Below, in pieces: positions 20,801-29,855 of a stretch of 64,000 nucleotides of DNA. Under the pieces are notes generated by a model, which saw only the letters and a list, made by a program, of their open reading frames with translations, was not told the DNA's origin and did no database searches. Made by a program: the position numbers and the translations under genes. The first letter of the stretch is position 1. Every line of letters starts with the position of its first letter. Source of the DNA: SIAQ01 sp964484265 (lineage in GTDB: Bacteria > Planctomycetota > Planctomycetia > Gemmatales > Gemmataceae); the NCBI GenBank assembly GCA_964484265.1, contig CAZAFH010000002.1:124001-188000 (forward strand), in the 5' to 3' direction.

Positions 20801-21693
20801 CGGGAGCGGTCAAGCCGAGCGTGGCCAATGATTCGAAATTCGCCCTCGATCTCAACGCGGATCGTCTCATCATGACCTACGCCGAGAAGCCGTTGGGCGA
20901 GTATGTTTGGCGCGATCCGAAGATTCTTCGTCCTTACTTCGCGAATCTCCACGGACCGACCTGCACGAAAATGACGCGCAACCATCCGCCCATCAAGGGC
21001 AAGGACGCGACCGACCACGACACGATGCATCCCGGCCTTTGGCTCGGCTTCGGCGACATTAGCGGCGTTGATTTTTGGCGCAATAAAGGCCGCATCCAGC
21101 ACGTCAAGTTCCTCACGCAACCCACGGCGACCGAGGGCCAGATTAGCTTCGCCACGGAATCCGAGCTGTTGACTCCTGACGGCAAGCCGATGGGAACCAT
21201 GGTCAACCGGTTCACTCTGAGCCAGCGTCCGGCCGGCTGGCTGATAGTCTGGGATGCGACATTCACCGCCACGGAACGCGAACTCGTCTTCGGCGATCAG
21301 GAAGAAATGGGCTTCGGCGCCCGCATCGCGAGTGAGTGTACGGAGATGAAAGGCGGCACGTTGCTGAACAGCCACGGCGTCAAGTCGGCCAAAGCGACAT
21401 GGGGTAAGCCGGCGGCGTGGTGCGACTATTCCGGCACGAAGGAGGGCCGACGCATTGGAATCACCTTGATGCCGGCGCCGACGAATTTCCGAGAGTCGTG
21501 GTGGCACAACCGCGACTACGGCGTCTTCGTCGCCAACGCATTCGGCCGAGCTGCGATGCGACAGGGAGCACAGAGCGCCGTGACGGTCAAAAAGGGCGAG
21601 TCGCTCCGGCTCGTCTACGGCGCGATGCTGCACGACGGAAAGGATTACGACCCGGCCGGCGAATACAAGCACTTTGTCGAAGTGGTGAAGTAA
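17818..21693 (+). CDS. PVC-type membrane-bound-dehydrogenase domain + HEAT repeats + cytochrome c + DUF6807 fusion
   Basis: 1291 residues. The ATG at 17818 precedes a signal peptide (LPALALLLPVGAFAQ). Residues about 30-430 match the planctomycete putative membrane-bound dehydrogenase (TIGR02604-like) domain, a sugar-dehydrogenase-type propeller with DTDGDGIADK calcium-loop-like motifs. Residues about 460-660 are HEAT-like helical repeats. A heme domain with GCAKCHS and the following IVEPDAHIVEGY string (TIGR02603-like) is at about 850-960. A basic lysine/proline linker then leads to a C-terminal PmoA/DUF6807-type domain (about 1015-1291: NLHGPTCTKMTRNHPP, HPGLWLGFGDISGVDFW). The first three modules are commonly fused; the DUF6807 end is less usual. 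Probably a periplasmic oxidoreductase. Confidence 0.85.
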   Translation: MKIRLTLPALALLLPVGAFAQSNPGADANALPKVPPGFEVKFFAKEPLVRQPCSMAFDAKGRLFVGMGPQYRYPKPDTPGDSIVILEDTDGDGIADKVKVFATGFNCIQGLAWHGRDLWVANAPDLTIVRDLDGDDVADEYVRVYTDLGNLEHGLHGLNWAPDGKLYMSKGNSKGLTKPGRIAPKPFRDLWGVKSPPGAPDFPEPVTYKKGEYKLTYQDGRDDWGREGGVLRCDDGGKNLEIVSRGMRNPWDITFDDGFNLLGTDNDQDGGDRVFMPFWNAHFGWNHSWSSHWNNKPHPTCAPVSSPMFDGSGTGIIFCDSPQFPPEYRKVFFINDWLRKTTFAWKPKWEGALMKPEGGTWKPFIEAGKSLFRPTDIEVGPDGALWILGWSRYYGAEPPSAYKDGKMINEGRVFHVRWKDAKPWKGPSAKRKLPLAKWSVTELIEDFEGPLPVWRIDAADELVRRGGAVKADLLDKLRGGKLPTMQETWTAWTLGRMLPDDSTIEEYFTSLLEPASAASFNLRIQAVRILTHRIRQHQKVKALPSAVSKLLRSDEPRLRFACVDAIAQSKQVAFIPALLGLLATETDRGVYYAGWQALRELQPAEELKRLLTHPRPLVRRAVLLALLETHALKNDEVAALAMDSEPEVRDVALLRLNRLPKSASSSTPMLIAPVGASLIGNLKVRSTHGYRPIPGGAVPGARVFTDRDYTLKTLPQALLGTELLQTANEDDGSKGDAFITFEALVPLRVHVGLDTRQKQPPNWLVDKFRRSETNAEADHWKLHLYSREFPAGRVELGGNTDDGIGGGKSNYLLFLEPLPLPQLGQATTLAQGLEQLPKASVRRGEVFFKQVAGCAKCHSLTQQKNSFGPQLADIGARAEPRHIVQSIVEPDAHIVEGYSQLVIETKDGKVHSGVLIEESGLAVTLGLPTAERLVIPREKIESRMTSKKSAMPSFDRVLTPSQVADVAAFLMTQKAKPAELQKPETKKPAEKKPEPGAVKPSVANDSKFALDLNADRLIMTYAEKPLGEYVWRDPKILRPYFANLHGPTCTKMTRNHPPIKGKDATDHDTMHPGLWLGFGDISGVDFWRNKGRIQHVKFLTQPTATEGQISFATESELLTPDGKPMGTMVNRFTLSQRPAGWLIVWDATFTATERELVFGDQEEMGFGARIASECTEMKGGTLLNSHGVKSAKATWGKPAAWCDYSGTKEGRRIGITLMPAPTNFRESWWHNRDYGVFVANAFGRAAMRQGAQSAVTVKKGESLRLVYGAMLHDGKDYDPAGEYKHFVEVVK

Positions 21694-21864
21694 GGGTGGT
21701 GGGAACCGATGGCGAAGTATTCGTACGCCGGCGTGGCAAGTAGATTGCACCGAAGTATACATTTTGTTCGCCAATCGATATTTCCAAATCTTCATGCGGG
21801 ATTTCATCGCTTGCGGCTAAAAGGATATGACAACCGCTCGAATCCTACCTGCCAGGAGTCTCCA

Positions 21865-23169
21865 ATGCTGACGATTACGGGGGCCAACTCTCCACGCTTC
21901 TGCGATGGCCTTTCACGCCGGAATTTTCTTCGGATTGGCACCCTCGGCGGCGTATTGACGCTCGCCGATATGCTTCGCCTTCAGGGGCAATCGGCCGAAA
22001 CTCCCGCCCGGCCGAGTCGCAGCAAGGGTGTGATCATGATATTCCTGAGTGGCGGCGCATCGCAACTGGACACCTACGATCTCAAGCCGGATGCTCCGAG
22101 GGAAATCCGCGGGCCTTACAATCCGATCCGGACCAATGTTCCCGGAGCCGATATTTGCGAATGGTTGCCCGAAACGGCTCGCGCGATGGATAAGATCGCC
22201 CTTCTGCGTACGGTCGTTCCCGCCATCGACGAGCATACGGACTCCAACGTGATGACCGGCTACTCCGAAGTGGTGAACAGCGTCGATCCCCATCCGTGCT
22301 TCGGCTCTGTGGTGTCGCGGTTTCGTCCCCATGTAAACGGCATGCCGGGATTTGTGAGTTTGCGTGGCATGACGCGTTTTGGCACCGAGCCGGCGAGCCT
22401 GGGGTTGGCGCATCGGCCGTTCACTGCAGAAGGCCCCGCCCGTGAGAATTTGACCCTGCCGAATGGACTCACCGAGTCGCGCGTTTCCGAACGCCGGACC
22501 CTTCTTGCTAGCTTCGACGGTCTTCGTCGCGAAATCGATGCGACTGGCACGTCGGAGGCCCTGGATGCATACACCGCGCAGGCTTTTGACATGATCGCTT
22601 CCGGCGCCGTGCGCAGGGCCCTCGATGTCAGTCAGGAACCGCAGCGAGTTCGCGACCGGTTCCGGGGCGCGGAATCGGTGCTGTTGGCGCGGCGGCTGGT
22701 GGAGGCGGGCGTCGGCTGCGTCACCCTGTCACTCGGCGGCTACTGGGATCACCACTACGGCATCTTCAATTCATTGCCAAGAGCACTCCCCACGCTCGAC
22801 CGCGGTGTCGCCGCCCTGGCAGAAGACCTCAGCCAGCGTGGTTTGGATCAGGACATTTCGGTGGTCGTCTGGGGCGAATTCGGCCGCACGCCGCGGATCA
22901 ACCACGGCCCCGACAATGCGGGCCGCGACCACTGGGCGCCGGTCATGTCCACTCTGATCATGGGAGGCGGCATGCGGATGGGACAGGTGATCGGCCGCAC
23001 CGACAGCCGTGGCGGATATCCCCTGGAGAAGCCGTACTCCGTGCAGCGGGTGCTCAGCACGTTGTACAGCCGCATCGGCATCGATCCGTCGCAAACGTTC
23101 CTCAGCCGCGCCGGTCGCCCGATGTCCATCGCCGAAGACCGCGAGCCGATTCCGGAACTGGTCGGGTAG
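21865..23169 (+). CDS. DUF1501 family exported protein
   Basis: 434 residues from ATG 21865, which has a CAGGAGTC ribosome site; the in-frame extension back to 21,709 lacks one. The N-terminus has a Tat-like SRRNFLRIGTLGG followed by a hydrophobic run. DUF1501 motifs: SGGASQLDTYDLKP, WGEFGRTPRIN, GRDHWAPVMSTLIMGGG and GQVIGRTDSRG. It lies 171 bp after the dehydrogenase-cytochrome fusion gene; nothing else is seen in that gap. Confidence 0.9.
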   Translation: MLTITGANSPRFCDGLSRRNFLRIGTLGGVLTLADMLRLQGQSAETPARPSRSKGVIMIFLSGGASQLDTYDLKPDAPREIRGPYNPIRTNVPGADICEWLPETARAMDKIALLRTVVPAIDEHTDSNVMTGYSEVVNSVDPHPCFGSVVSRFRPHVNGMPGFVSLRGMTRFGTEPASLGLAHRPFTAEGPARENLTLPNGLTESRVSERRTLLASFDGLRREIDATGTSEALDAYTAQAFDMIASGAVRRALDVSQEPQRVRDRFRGAESVLLARRLVEAGVGCVTLSLGGYWDHHYGIFNSLPRALPTLDRGVAALAEDLSQRGLDQDISVVVWGEFGRTPRINHGPDNAGRDHWAPVMSTLIMGGGMRMGQVIGRTDSRGGYPLEKPYSVQRVLSTLYSRIGIDPSQTFLSRAGRPMSIAEDREPIPELVG

Positions 23170-23206
23170 AATTGGCCAAGTTGAGTTGAACTACCGAGGA
23201 ATGGCC

Positions 23207-24883
23207 ATGCAACTGCGATGGTTGGTGCTTCTGTTGTTCTTCGCGCTCGCCTCTTCCGCTTCCGCACAAGACAAACCTGCGATCCTGGACTGTACCAAGC
23301 CCGAAGGCACCGACGCCAAGACCGTCGTGGAATCGCAACGGGCGTGGGCGAAACACCTTGGCGAAAGGTCGCACGAGAAGGCGTTGTCTCTAGACAAGGC
23401 GGACAAGGTGACCGTCGATATGGTTCTCATCCCGCCGGGCAAGTATTTCCGCGGCGAAGGGAAGTCCGCCACGCTCATTACCCTCACCCAGCCCTTGTGG
23501 GTGGGCAAGTATGAAGTGACCCAGCACCAATACGCGGCGATCATGGGTAGTAACCCCAGCCACTTCGCGCGTCCCGACAAAGACGCCGCTTTCTATCCGG
23601 TGGAATGTGTCAGTCACGTGGACGCGGTGAAGTTCTGCGACATCGCCTCGGCGAACACAGGCGGAGAGTTTCGATTGCTGACCGAAGCGGAATGGGAATA
23701 CGCCTACCGGGCAGGAACGCGAACCAAATTCCACAACGGCGACTCCGACGACAAACTCGGCGAGATTGCTCATTTCGCTGGGAACAACCGCAAGTCCACC
23801 GAGAAGATTGGCAGCAAGGCTCCGAATGCGTTCGGACTATTCGACATGTCCGGCAACGTCTGGGAATGGTGCCTGGATTACTGGACACCCGCCTACGACA
23901 TGCGAACGACGACCGATCCGATCGGTCCCGACGCCGGTCAGGGCTGTGTTACTCGCGGCGGATCGTGGGCCAGTGCGATCGAAAATTGTCGTTCGTTCAA
24001 CCGCGGGCGCGATGCGGAAACGTACGGCGGCAGCCACCTAGGCTTCCGCATCGCCTGGACGTCAGCAGCCCGTCGGACCCCGCCGGCCCCGCTTGATTGC
24101 AGCGGGCCAAACGGGGCCGATGCCAGGACGGTCGTGTCTGCGCAAAAGGCGTGGGCCAAGTTTCTCGGCGAACCGTCTCACGAGAGAGATTTCCCGCTCG
24201 ACAAGGCAGGCAAAGTGACCGTCGACATGGTCCTGCTGCCGCCGGGCAAGTACCACCGCGGCGACGAAAAGAAACCTACCCTCGTCACGCTCACACAGCC
24301 GCTGTGGGTGGGAAAATACGAGGTGACTCAGAAGCAGTACGAAGCTGTGACGGGCGTCAATCCGAGCCATTTCAAGAAGAGCGGGGCCGACGCCGCGTTC
24401 TACCCCGTCGAGAAACTGAGCCATCTCGATGCCGTGAAGTTCTGCAAAATCGCCTCGGAAAAGACGGGGACCGAGTTCCGGCTGCTCTGGGAAGCGGAAT
24501 GGGAGTACGCATACCGCGCCGGCACACGCACCCGGTTTTACAACGGCGATGCTAACGAGAAGGCCCTCGAGATCGCTCATTGCACCGAGAACAACTTCGT
24601 CAGCACCGCAAAAGTCGGCACCAAGGCACCCAACGCCTTTGGCCTTTTTGACATGGGTGGAAACGTTTCGGAGTGGTGTGCCGATGCCTGGGAAAAGGAC
24701 TTCGTCGAGACAAGAACGATTGATCCCCGCGGCCCCGCCAAGGGGATGATCTTCGTGAACCGCGGCAATGCCTGGGACAGTTACTGCCGCACCTGCAACG
24801 CAACCGCTCGCGTCCTCAGTGCGGAAACCTATGCGGGCTGCCAGATCGGCCTGCGCCTGGCACGGGTTGCAGCGAGAAAATAG
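23207..24883 (+). CDS. Secreted protein with two tandem FGE-sulfatase (SUMF1-like) domains
   Basis: 558 residues. Two in-frame ATGs are 6 bp apart; 23207 is preferred because the GAGGA ribosome site abuts the first one. A signal peptide (LVLLLFFALASSASAQ) is followed by two copies of the same unit (about 20-300 and 300-555), each with a short lead (AWAKHLGERSHEK, AWAKFLGEPSHER), then VDMVLIPPGKY, LTQPLWVGKYEVTQ, EAEWEYAYRAGTRT and a GNVWEWC or GNVSEWC string. Active-site segments are GGSWASAIENC and GNAWDSYCRTC, without the catalytic pair. The repeat arose by internal duplication. Role probably binding rather than formylglycine formation. Confidence 0.85.
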   Translation: MQLRWLVLLLFFALASSASAQDKPAILDCTKPEGTDAKTVVESQRAWAKHLGERSHEKALSLDKADKVTVDMVLIPPGKYFRGEGKSATLITLTQPLWVGKYEVTQHQYAAIMGSNPSHFARPDKDAAFYPVECVSHVDAVKFCDIASANTGGEFRLLTEAEWEYAYRAGTRTKFHNGDSDDKLGEIAHFAGNNRKSTEKIGSKAPNAFGLFDMSGNVWEWCLDYWTPAYDMRTTTDPIGPDAGQGCVTRGGSWASAIENCRSFNRGRDAETYGGSHLGFRIAWTSAARRTPPAPLDCSGPNGADARTVVSAQKAWAKFLGEPSHERDFPLDKAGKVTVDMVLLPPGKYHRGDEKKPTLVTLTQPLWVGKYEVTQKQYEAVTGVNPSHFKKSGADAAFYPVEKLSHLDAVKFCKIASEKTGTEFRLLWEAEWEYAYRAGTRTRFYNGDANEKALEIAHCTENNFVSTAKVGTKAPNAFGLFDMGGNVSEWCADAWEKDFVETRTIDPRGPAKGMIFVNRGNAWDSYCRTCNATARVLSAETYAGCQIGLRLARVAARK

Positions 24884-24946
24884 GGCCGAAGAATCGACAC
24901 ACAGCCCGCCGATCCGTCGACCCATTCGGTACTCGAAGTTTCGTGC

Positions 24947-25002
24947 TGAAAAAAAGAAAATCAAACGCGGGATTTGGCCGTGATTGGCTAAAACAATATG
25001 GA
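24947..25002 (+). repeat. Intergenic repeat-like element, copy B
   Basis: Second occurrence of the A-run, TCAAACGCGG, degenerate middle and GGCTAA order described at 17,668. It lies in the 260 bp gap before the DUF1549/DUF1553 gene at 25,144; no gene is seen in that gap. Confidence 0.35.
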
Positions 25003-25143
25003 GGAGCGGTTGTTCGGGCGGACCTGAAAAAGACACAACTCAATGCGCTGATTGGCTTAGAGGAAAAGAAACTAAGAGTCGCAGTGCCTGTCCGCCTACC
25101 TTGCTCCTTTCTGACTTTGTCCAGTGACATTTGAAGGACGAGT

Positions 25144-26784
25144 ATGTACGTAAACCGCATCGCGACGATCTCGATGGCAATTGGGTTTCTGGCCCCGGCA
25201 TTTGCCCTTGCCCAGGATGTTCCTCTTCGCGACATAATCGATCGCGAGATCAAAGCGGGATGGGCAAAAGAAAAACTCACAGCTCCCGGCAAATCGTCGG
25301 ACACCGTTTTCCTGCGCCGCATTTATCTCGACCTCGTCGGCATGATTCCCACTTACGACGAAACGACGGCGTTTCTCAAGGACGCCGACGCCAAGAAACG
25401 CGAAAAACTGATCGACCAACTTCTGGCTGACCCGCGTTACGCCCGGCAACAGGCTCAGATGGCTGACCTCGCCATGCTGACTCGCAATCACAACTTGGTC
25501 GGAGGGACGGTTGGTTATCGCAATCGTGGCCGTTTTCGCGACTGGTTGGCCAAGCAGTTCGAGGCCAACGAACCGTTTGACCGCATCGCCGCCAAAATTC
25601 TCCAGGCCGAGGAAGACGGGTCGCAGCTCTTTTTTGCTGTGTACAACAACACGGACGAGATGGTCACCTCGGTGTCGCGTTTCTTTCTCGGCACGCAGAT
25701 TCAGTGTGCCAAGTGTCACGATCATCCCTACGAGTCGTGGACGCAGAAGGACTATCACGGGATGTCCGGCTTTTTCGTCCGCACCATGTCCGTCGAAGTT
25801 CCGGGGAAACCCGAAATCACCAATCAGAAGGGCAAACAGTACCGCGTCGGCGAGAAGACCATAGGCGAAGCGCTGTTTTCTCTAGAGAAAATTGACCCGA
25901 AGACCAAGAAGAAGGAAACGATCCCGATTCCACCGAAGTTTCTCTTGGGCGATGTGTTGAAAGAGCCGGAAACGCCGAAGAATTTCGTGGAGCCGAAACT
26001 GAAACCGGGCGAGGTGCCGCCGAAGCCGGCTTTCTCGCGGCGAGCGAAATTCGTTGACTGGATGACCGCGAAGGAGAATCCGTTCTTCGCGAAGGCAGTT
26101 GCCAACCGCGTCTGGGCTCAGTTCATGGGGCGAGGCTTCGTGCATCCGGTGGACGACTTTAACTCGCAGAACCCACCGAGCAATCCGGAGTTGCTGAAGG
26201 CGATCGAGAAGGAACTGGTTGCGCACAAATTCGATTACAAATGGCTCGTTCGTGAAATCGTCAACAGCCAGGCGTATCAAATCGAGGATGTCGGCAAAGT
26301 GACCGATGCGCTGCCGAAGTTTTACGAGCGGGCTCGCATTCGGCCGTTGATCGTGGAGGAGTTGATCGCGTCACTGCACATCGCGACGGGACTCGGCGTC
26401 GAATCGGCCCTCAAGAAGGAGCCAAGTCCAGATATATTGAAGTATTTGGGCGAGCCAACGGATGGGCAAGGGCGATTCCAAGGGAGCTTGTCCGAACATC
26501 TATTCCTACACAACGGGGATCAATTCCGCGGTCTGTGTCGGCCCAACAAAGGCAACCTGCCGGAACAGTTGTTGATGAGCAATGAGCCGTGGGAGGCCAA
26601 AGTCGAAAAGATGTTCTTGTCTGTCTTGAGCCGGCCGGCAACGAGTGAGGAACGCGAGCGTTTTGTGAAATATTTGAGCGTGAAAGAGGAGAATGCGAAG
26701 AGCGCAAAGATGCCCGCAGGGCAGAGAATGGAAGACGCGATGTGGGTGCTGGTGTCGTGTTCGGAGTTTCGATTCAATCGTTAA
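25144..26784 (+). CDS. DUF1549-DUF1553 protein, secreted
   Basis: 546 residues with a signal peptide (MYVNRIATISMAIGFLAPAFALAQ). DUF1549 occupies about 30-210 (FLRRIYLDLVGMIPT, a CAKCH motif near residue 200, then HDHPYESWTQKDYHG). DUF1553 occupies about 290-545 (FVDWMTAKENPFFAKAVANR, VWAQFMGRGFVHPVDD). No N-terminal cytochrome domain is present, unlike the 9,682 gene. It is followed after 29 bp by a DUF1501 gene and then a WD40 gene, a classic planctomycete three-gene operon. Molecular function not known. Confidence 0.92.
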   Translation: MYVNRIATISMAIGFLAPAFALAQDVPLRDIIDREIKAGWAKEKLTAPGKSSDTVFLRRIYLDLVGMIPTYDETTAFLKDADAKKREKLIDQLLADPRYARQQAQMADLAMLTRNHNLVGGTVGYRNRGRFRDWLAKQFEANEPFDRIAAKILQAEEDGSQLFFAVYNNTDEMVTSVSRFFLGTQIQCAKCHDHPYESWTQKDYHGMSGFFVRTMSVEVPGKPEITNQKGKQYRVGEKTIGEALFSLEKIDPKTKKKETIPIPPKFLLGDVLKEPETPKNFVEPKLKPGEVPPKPAFSRRAKFVDWMTAKENPFFAKAVANRVWAQFMGRGFVHPVDDFNSQNPPSNPELLKAIEKELVAHKFDYKWLVREIVNSQAYQIEDVGKVTDALPKFYERARIRPLIVEELIASLHIATGLGVESALKKEPSPDILKYLGEPTDGQGRFQGSLSEHLFLHNGDQFRGLCRPNKGNLPEQLLMSNEPWEAKVEKMFLSVLSRPATSEERERFVKYLSVKEENAKSAKMPAGQRMEDAMWVLVSCSEFRFNR

Positions 26785-26813
26785 ATCGCCACTTGCGACT
26801 ATTGCGGAGAACT

Positions 26814-28088
26814 ATGATGTCATTCCACAATCTGGATCACTTCAACCGCCGATCCTTCATGAAGGGACTGCTGACCACCGCAGGTGGGGTGGCCGTCGCG
26901 AACTGGGGCGCGCTGACGCATTCGCAAACGCTGGCGCAAGAGGTTCGGCGCTCGGGCAAACGCTGCATCATGCTTTATATGGGAGGCGGCGCGAGCCAGA
27001 TCGACACTTTCGATATGAAGCCAGGTCGGCCGACCGGCGGCGAGTTCCGCCCGGTTCAGACCAATATCACGGGCATCCAGGTTTGTGAATACCTGCCGAG
27101 CATCGCACGCCATGCCGACAAGCTCGGAATCATTCGCAGCATGCGCACGCGAACGCCCGATCACGGCCCCGGCGGCTATTACATGCACACGGGCTATCAT
27201 CCAAGCGAGCGATTTCCACACCCTGAAGTCGGCGCGATGATCGCCAAGTACTGCGAAAACCCGGAAAGCGACCTGCCGAGCTTCGTCAAGATCGGGTCAG
27301 GAAGCGGCATTTATGGCGCGGGTTATCTTGGCCCACAATACGAACCGTTCGTGGTGGACGAGGATGGCCGAGTTCCCAACTTTGTCAATCCGACCGTGTC
27401 GGCGGAGATTCAGGCTCGTCGCGGCGAGTTGCTGAACTTTATGGAACAGCGCTTCGCCGAGCAGCGCTCGGGCGAACCGTTTGCCGCTCATCGCACGGCG
27501 GAGCTGCGCACGCTTCGCCTGATGCGAGCCCGCCAAGTGTTTAACGTCAATGCGGAATGGGAGAGCGCCAAGGAGCGTTACGGGGACAACAGGTTTGGCC
27601 GTGGATGTTTCACCGCACTCAAGCTTGTCGAGGCCGGCGTGTCGTTCGTTGAGGTCGCGCATGGCAACCACGACACCCACATGGACAACTTCCCGATCTC
27701 CAAGGCACTTTACGCGACCATGGATCCTGCCTGGGGTTCGCTGCTGGATGACCTGACCCAGCGCGGCCTTCTGCGGGACACTCTGGTCGTGTGGACGAGC
27801 GAGTTCGGCCGTACGCCGGCGATCAACGTCCGAGCTGGCCGCGATCACTTTGGTCGAGCGTGGACCGTGGTCCTCGCCGGCGGCGGCATCCGTGGCGGCC
27901 AGCATTACGGCTCCACCGACCGCGATGGTTTCGAGGTCGCGGAGAATCCGGTCAGCGAAGCGGACTATGTCGCGACCATCTACCGCACGATGGGGATCAA
28001 TCCGCGTGCCCGCCATTATCTCGGCAGCCGCCCGATCTGGGCCACGGCGGAAGGCGCCCGGCCGATTCAACAACTGATCGGACAGTAA
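26814..28088 (+). CDS. DUF1501 family Tat-exported protein
   Basis: 424 residues; the ATG at 26814 follows a GCGGAGA ribosome site (the next codon is also ATG). The Tat motif NRRSFMKGLLTTAGGVAVA begins near residue 11. DUF1501 motifs: GGGASQIDTFDMKP, TSEFGRTPAINVRAGRDHF, AGGGIRGGQHYGSTDRDG. Partner of the DUF1549/1553 gene immediately upstream. Confidence 0.92.
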   Translation: MMSFHNLDHFNRRSFMKGLLTTAGGVAVANWGALTHSQTLAQEVRRSGKRCIMLYMGGGASQIDTFDMKPGRPTGGEFRPVQTNITGIQVCEYLPSIARHADKLGIIRSMRTRTPDHGPGGYYMHTGYHPSERFPHPEVGAMIAKYCENPESDLPSFVKIGSGSGIYGAGYLGPQYEPFVVDEDGRVPNFVNPTVSAEIQARRGELLNFMEQRFAEQRSGEPFAAHRTAELRTLRLMRARQVFNVNAEWESAKERYGDNRFGRGCFTALKLVEAGVSFVEVAHGNHDTHMDNFPISKALYATMDPAWGSLLDDLTQRGLLRDTLVVWTSEFGRTPAINVRAGRDHFGRAWTVVLAGGGIRGGQHYGSTDRDGFEVAENPVSEADYVATIYRTMGINPRARHYLGSRPIWATAEGARPIQQLIGQ

Positions 28089-28147
28089 ATGAGCCGCTTT
28101 CGGCTTGGCGCCAAGCGCAGAGGCCAAGCCGCAAATGTCAAAATGAG

Positions 28148-29317
28148 ATGACCATGAACCTCCTCATTCTTCCGATCCTCTCGTTAACCATCGCCCAGCC
28201 GCCTCCCTTCAAGGACGCCAAGGTCCTCCACACGTTTCTGTGGAACAGCGACGTGGTTTCCGCGGTCGCCTTCATCGGCAACGACAAAGTCGCGGCCGCC
28301 AACCGACGCGGAGACATCCTGATCTGGAACCTCCCAACGTCCGGCGACAAGAGCCCGGATCCCGTTCGGCGGCTAATCGGACACACCGGCCCAGTCAATC
28401 GGCTCGTCGTGAGTCCCGACGGCAAGACGTTGATCTCCGCGAGCAACGACCGGACCGTGAAATTCTGGGACGCACTCAGGAGCGACGGCAATCCCGGCAC
28501 GATCGTCCTGAACGACGGCTACGTGCGTGCCGGGGTCTCGGAGAAAGTTGCCAAGCTCCCGGACCCGCCGCCACCGATTACCGCGAAGGTCGTTGAACAG
28601 AAGCCAATCCGCGAATTCGCGGGCCATAAAGAGTGGATCTGGGGGCTCACTCTTTCCCGCGACGGTAAAACGCTCGTCACGGGAGACGACTCGAAACTGG
28701 TCATTCTGTCGGACGCACAGACGGGAACCGAACATCGCCGGTGGAAGGTGAAGCAGTGGGTTCGCTCGCTCGACATCTCCCCGGACGGGAAGCTCGTGGT
28801 CACGGCGGAGCATTTGCCCCATCTGACGGAAAAGGAAGCCGATAACGGCCTGCGCGGCTGGGACGCACAGACCGGCGCGATGAAGTTTGATGCCAGCAAA
28901 GGGCTGTCCGGCGGCGTGACGACGGTGCGTTTTTCGGACGACGGGAAGCATCTGGCGATTTGCGTGGGCACTATCGACCGCGATGGACCGGCGGGAAAGA
29001 TGTTTCTGCTCAACCCCACAACCGGCGAGAAGGTTCGCGAACTGACCCCGTCGCATCTTCGAGGAGCCACTGATTTGGTGTTCCACCCCGACGGCAAGCA
29101 TCTCGTCACCTGCGGTCGTGACCGAGCGGTCAAGATCTGGCGGCTCAGCGATGGCGCGCAGGTCCACGAGATCAGCCTCGCGATCGGAGACAAGAAAAAA
29201 CAGGGCCCATTCACTCCAACACTCCACGCGATCTCGATCTCGTCCGACGGCCGTTTACTGGCTGTCGCCGATAGTTCCGGCCAGGTCGTGGTCTGCACGC
29301 TCGAAGATCGCAAATAA
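28148..29317 (+). CDS. WD40-repeat protein, secreted
   Basis: 389 residues; ATG at 28148 (a second in-frame ATG is at 28154), followed by a short hydrophobic signal (LLILPILSLTIAQ). At least five WD40-like units are visible from their SPDGKTLISAS, SRDGKTLVTG, SPDGKLVVTA, SDDGKHLAI and HPDGKHLVTCGRDR strings, with KFWD, RGWD and KIWR endings. This gene is often third after DUF1549/1553 and DUF1501 in planctomycetes, presumably as a scaffold. The amidohydrolase remnant begins in the same frame straight after its stop. Confidence 0.88.
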   Translation: MTMNLLILPILSLTIAQPPPFKDAKVLHTFLWNSDVVSAVAFIGNDKVAAANRRGDILIWNLPTSGDKSPDPVRRLIGHTGPVNRLVVSPDGKTLISASNDRTVKFWDALRSDGNPGTIVLNDGYVRAGVSEKVAKLPDPPPPITAKVVEQKPIREFAGHKEWIWGLTLSRDGKTLVTGDDSKLVILSDAQTGTEHRRWKVKQWVRSLDISPDGKLVVTAEHLPHLTEKEADNGLRGWDAQTGAMKFDASKGLSGGVTTVRFSDDGKHLAICVGTIDRDGPAGKMFLLNPTTGEKVRELTPSHLRGATDLVFHPDGKHLVTCGRDRAVKIWRLSDGAQVHEISLAIGDKKKQGPFTPTLHAISISSDGRLLAVADSSGQVVVCTLEDRK

Positions 29318-29740
29318 GGAAATGATGTCTTCGATCCCCTCAGGCCGACAGCGCCGCAGAGGTTGAAAGACGGCAGGCCGCTTCCGCGTCCTGCCCTGCC
29401 CATGGACTTGAAAAACTTGCTGCGCCGCATGGCGTTGTCGGCTGCCCTTATCGTCGAGGCAAGTCCCATCCTCGAAGACAATCAATGGTGGCTCGATCTG
29501 GCTGCCGAGGATCCCTTCTTCTTCGGAGTCATCGGGCGTCTCGACCCCGCGTCGGACGATTTCGAGAAAAACCTGCGCCGCTTTGCCAAGAATTCGATGT
29601 ACTGCGGAATCCGCATCTCGCACAGCGAACTGAAGGCCGGGTTGAAAGGGAAAATTGACCGCGATCCGTCGGCCTATCGTGGAGATTACCTGGGATTCCC
29701 AATCGTCTTCCGTGAGACCATCTTGGACAATCAAGTTTAA
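29318..29740 (+). pseudogene. Amidohydrolase-2 family remnant, truncated at both ends
   Basis: The translation contains VEASPILEDNQWWLDLA, GVIGRLDPASDDFEKNL and CGIRISHSELKAGL, a pattern typical of the N-terminal third of TIM-barrel amidohydrolases. There is no ATG or GTG start with a ribosome site (an in-frame TTG is at 29363), the metal-binding N-terminal HxH segment is missing, and the frame stops after about 140 residues where the family has about 300. The residue order after SHSELKAGLKGKIDRD no longer fits. This decayed fragment ends where the mobile-element genes begin. Confidence 0.6.
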
Positions 29741-29832
29741 AACCTGATCGCGAGGAGATTGGCTGGGTTGCGGCAAGCGTGGTTTCGTGTTGGGCTTGGT
29801 GCGAACTGGGCAAACCAGGAAGTCTAATAGTA

Positions 29833-29855
29833 GCATTGCGGAAACGTCGCAATGC
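29833..29855 (-). terminator. Hairpin at the end of the left small-gene operon
   Basis: Perfect 8-bp arms (GCATTGCG and CGCAATGC) with a 7-nt loop, about 35 bp after the stop of the HTH gene on the minus strand. There is no T-tract, so intrinsic termination is only possible. The rest of 29,741-29,889 holds nothing recognisable. Confidence 0.35.
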
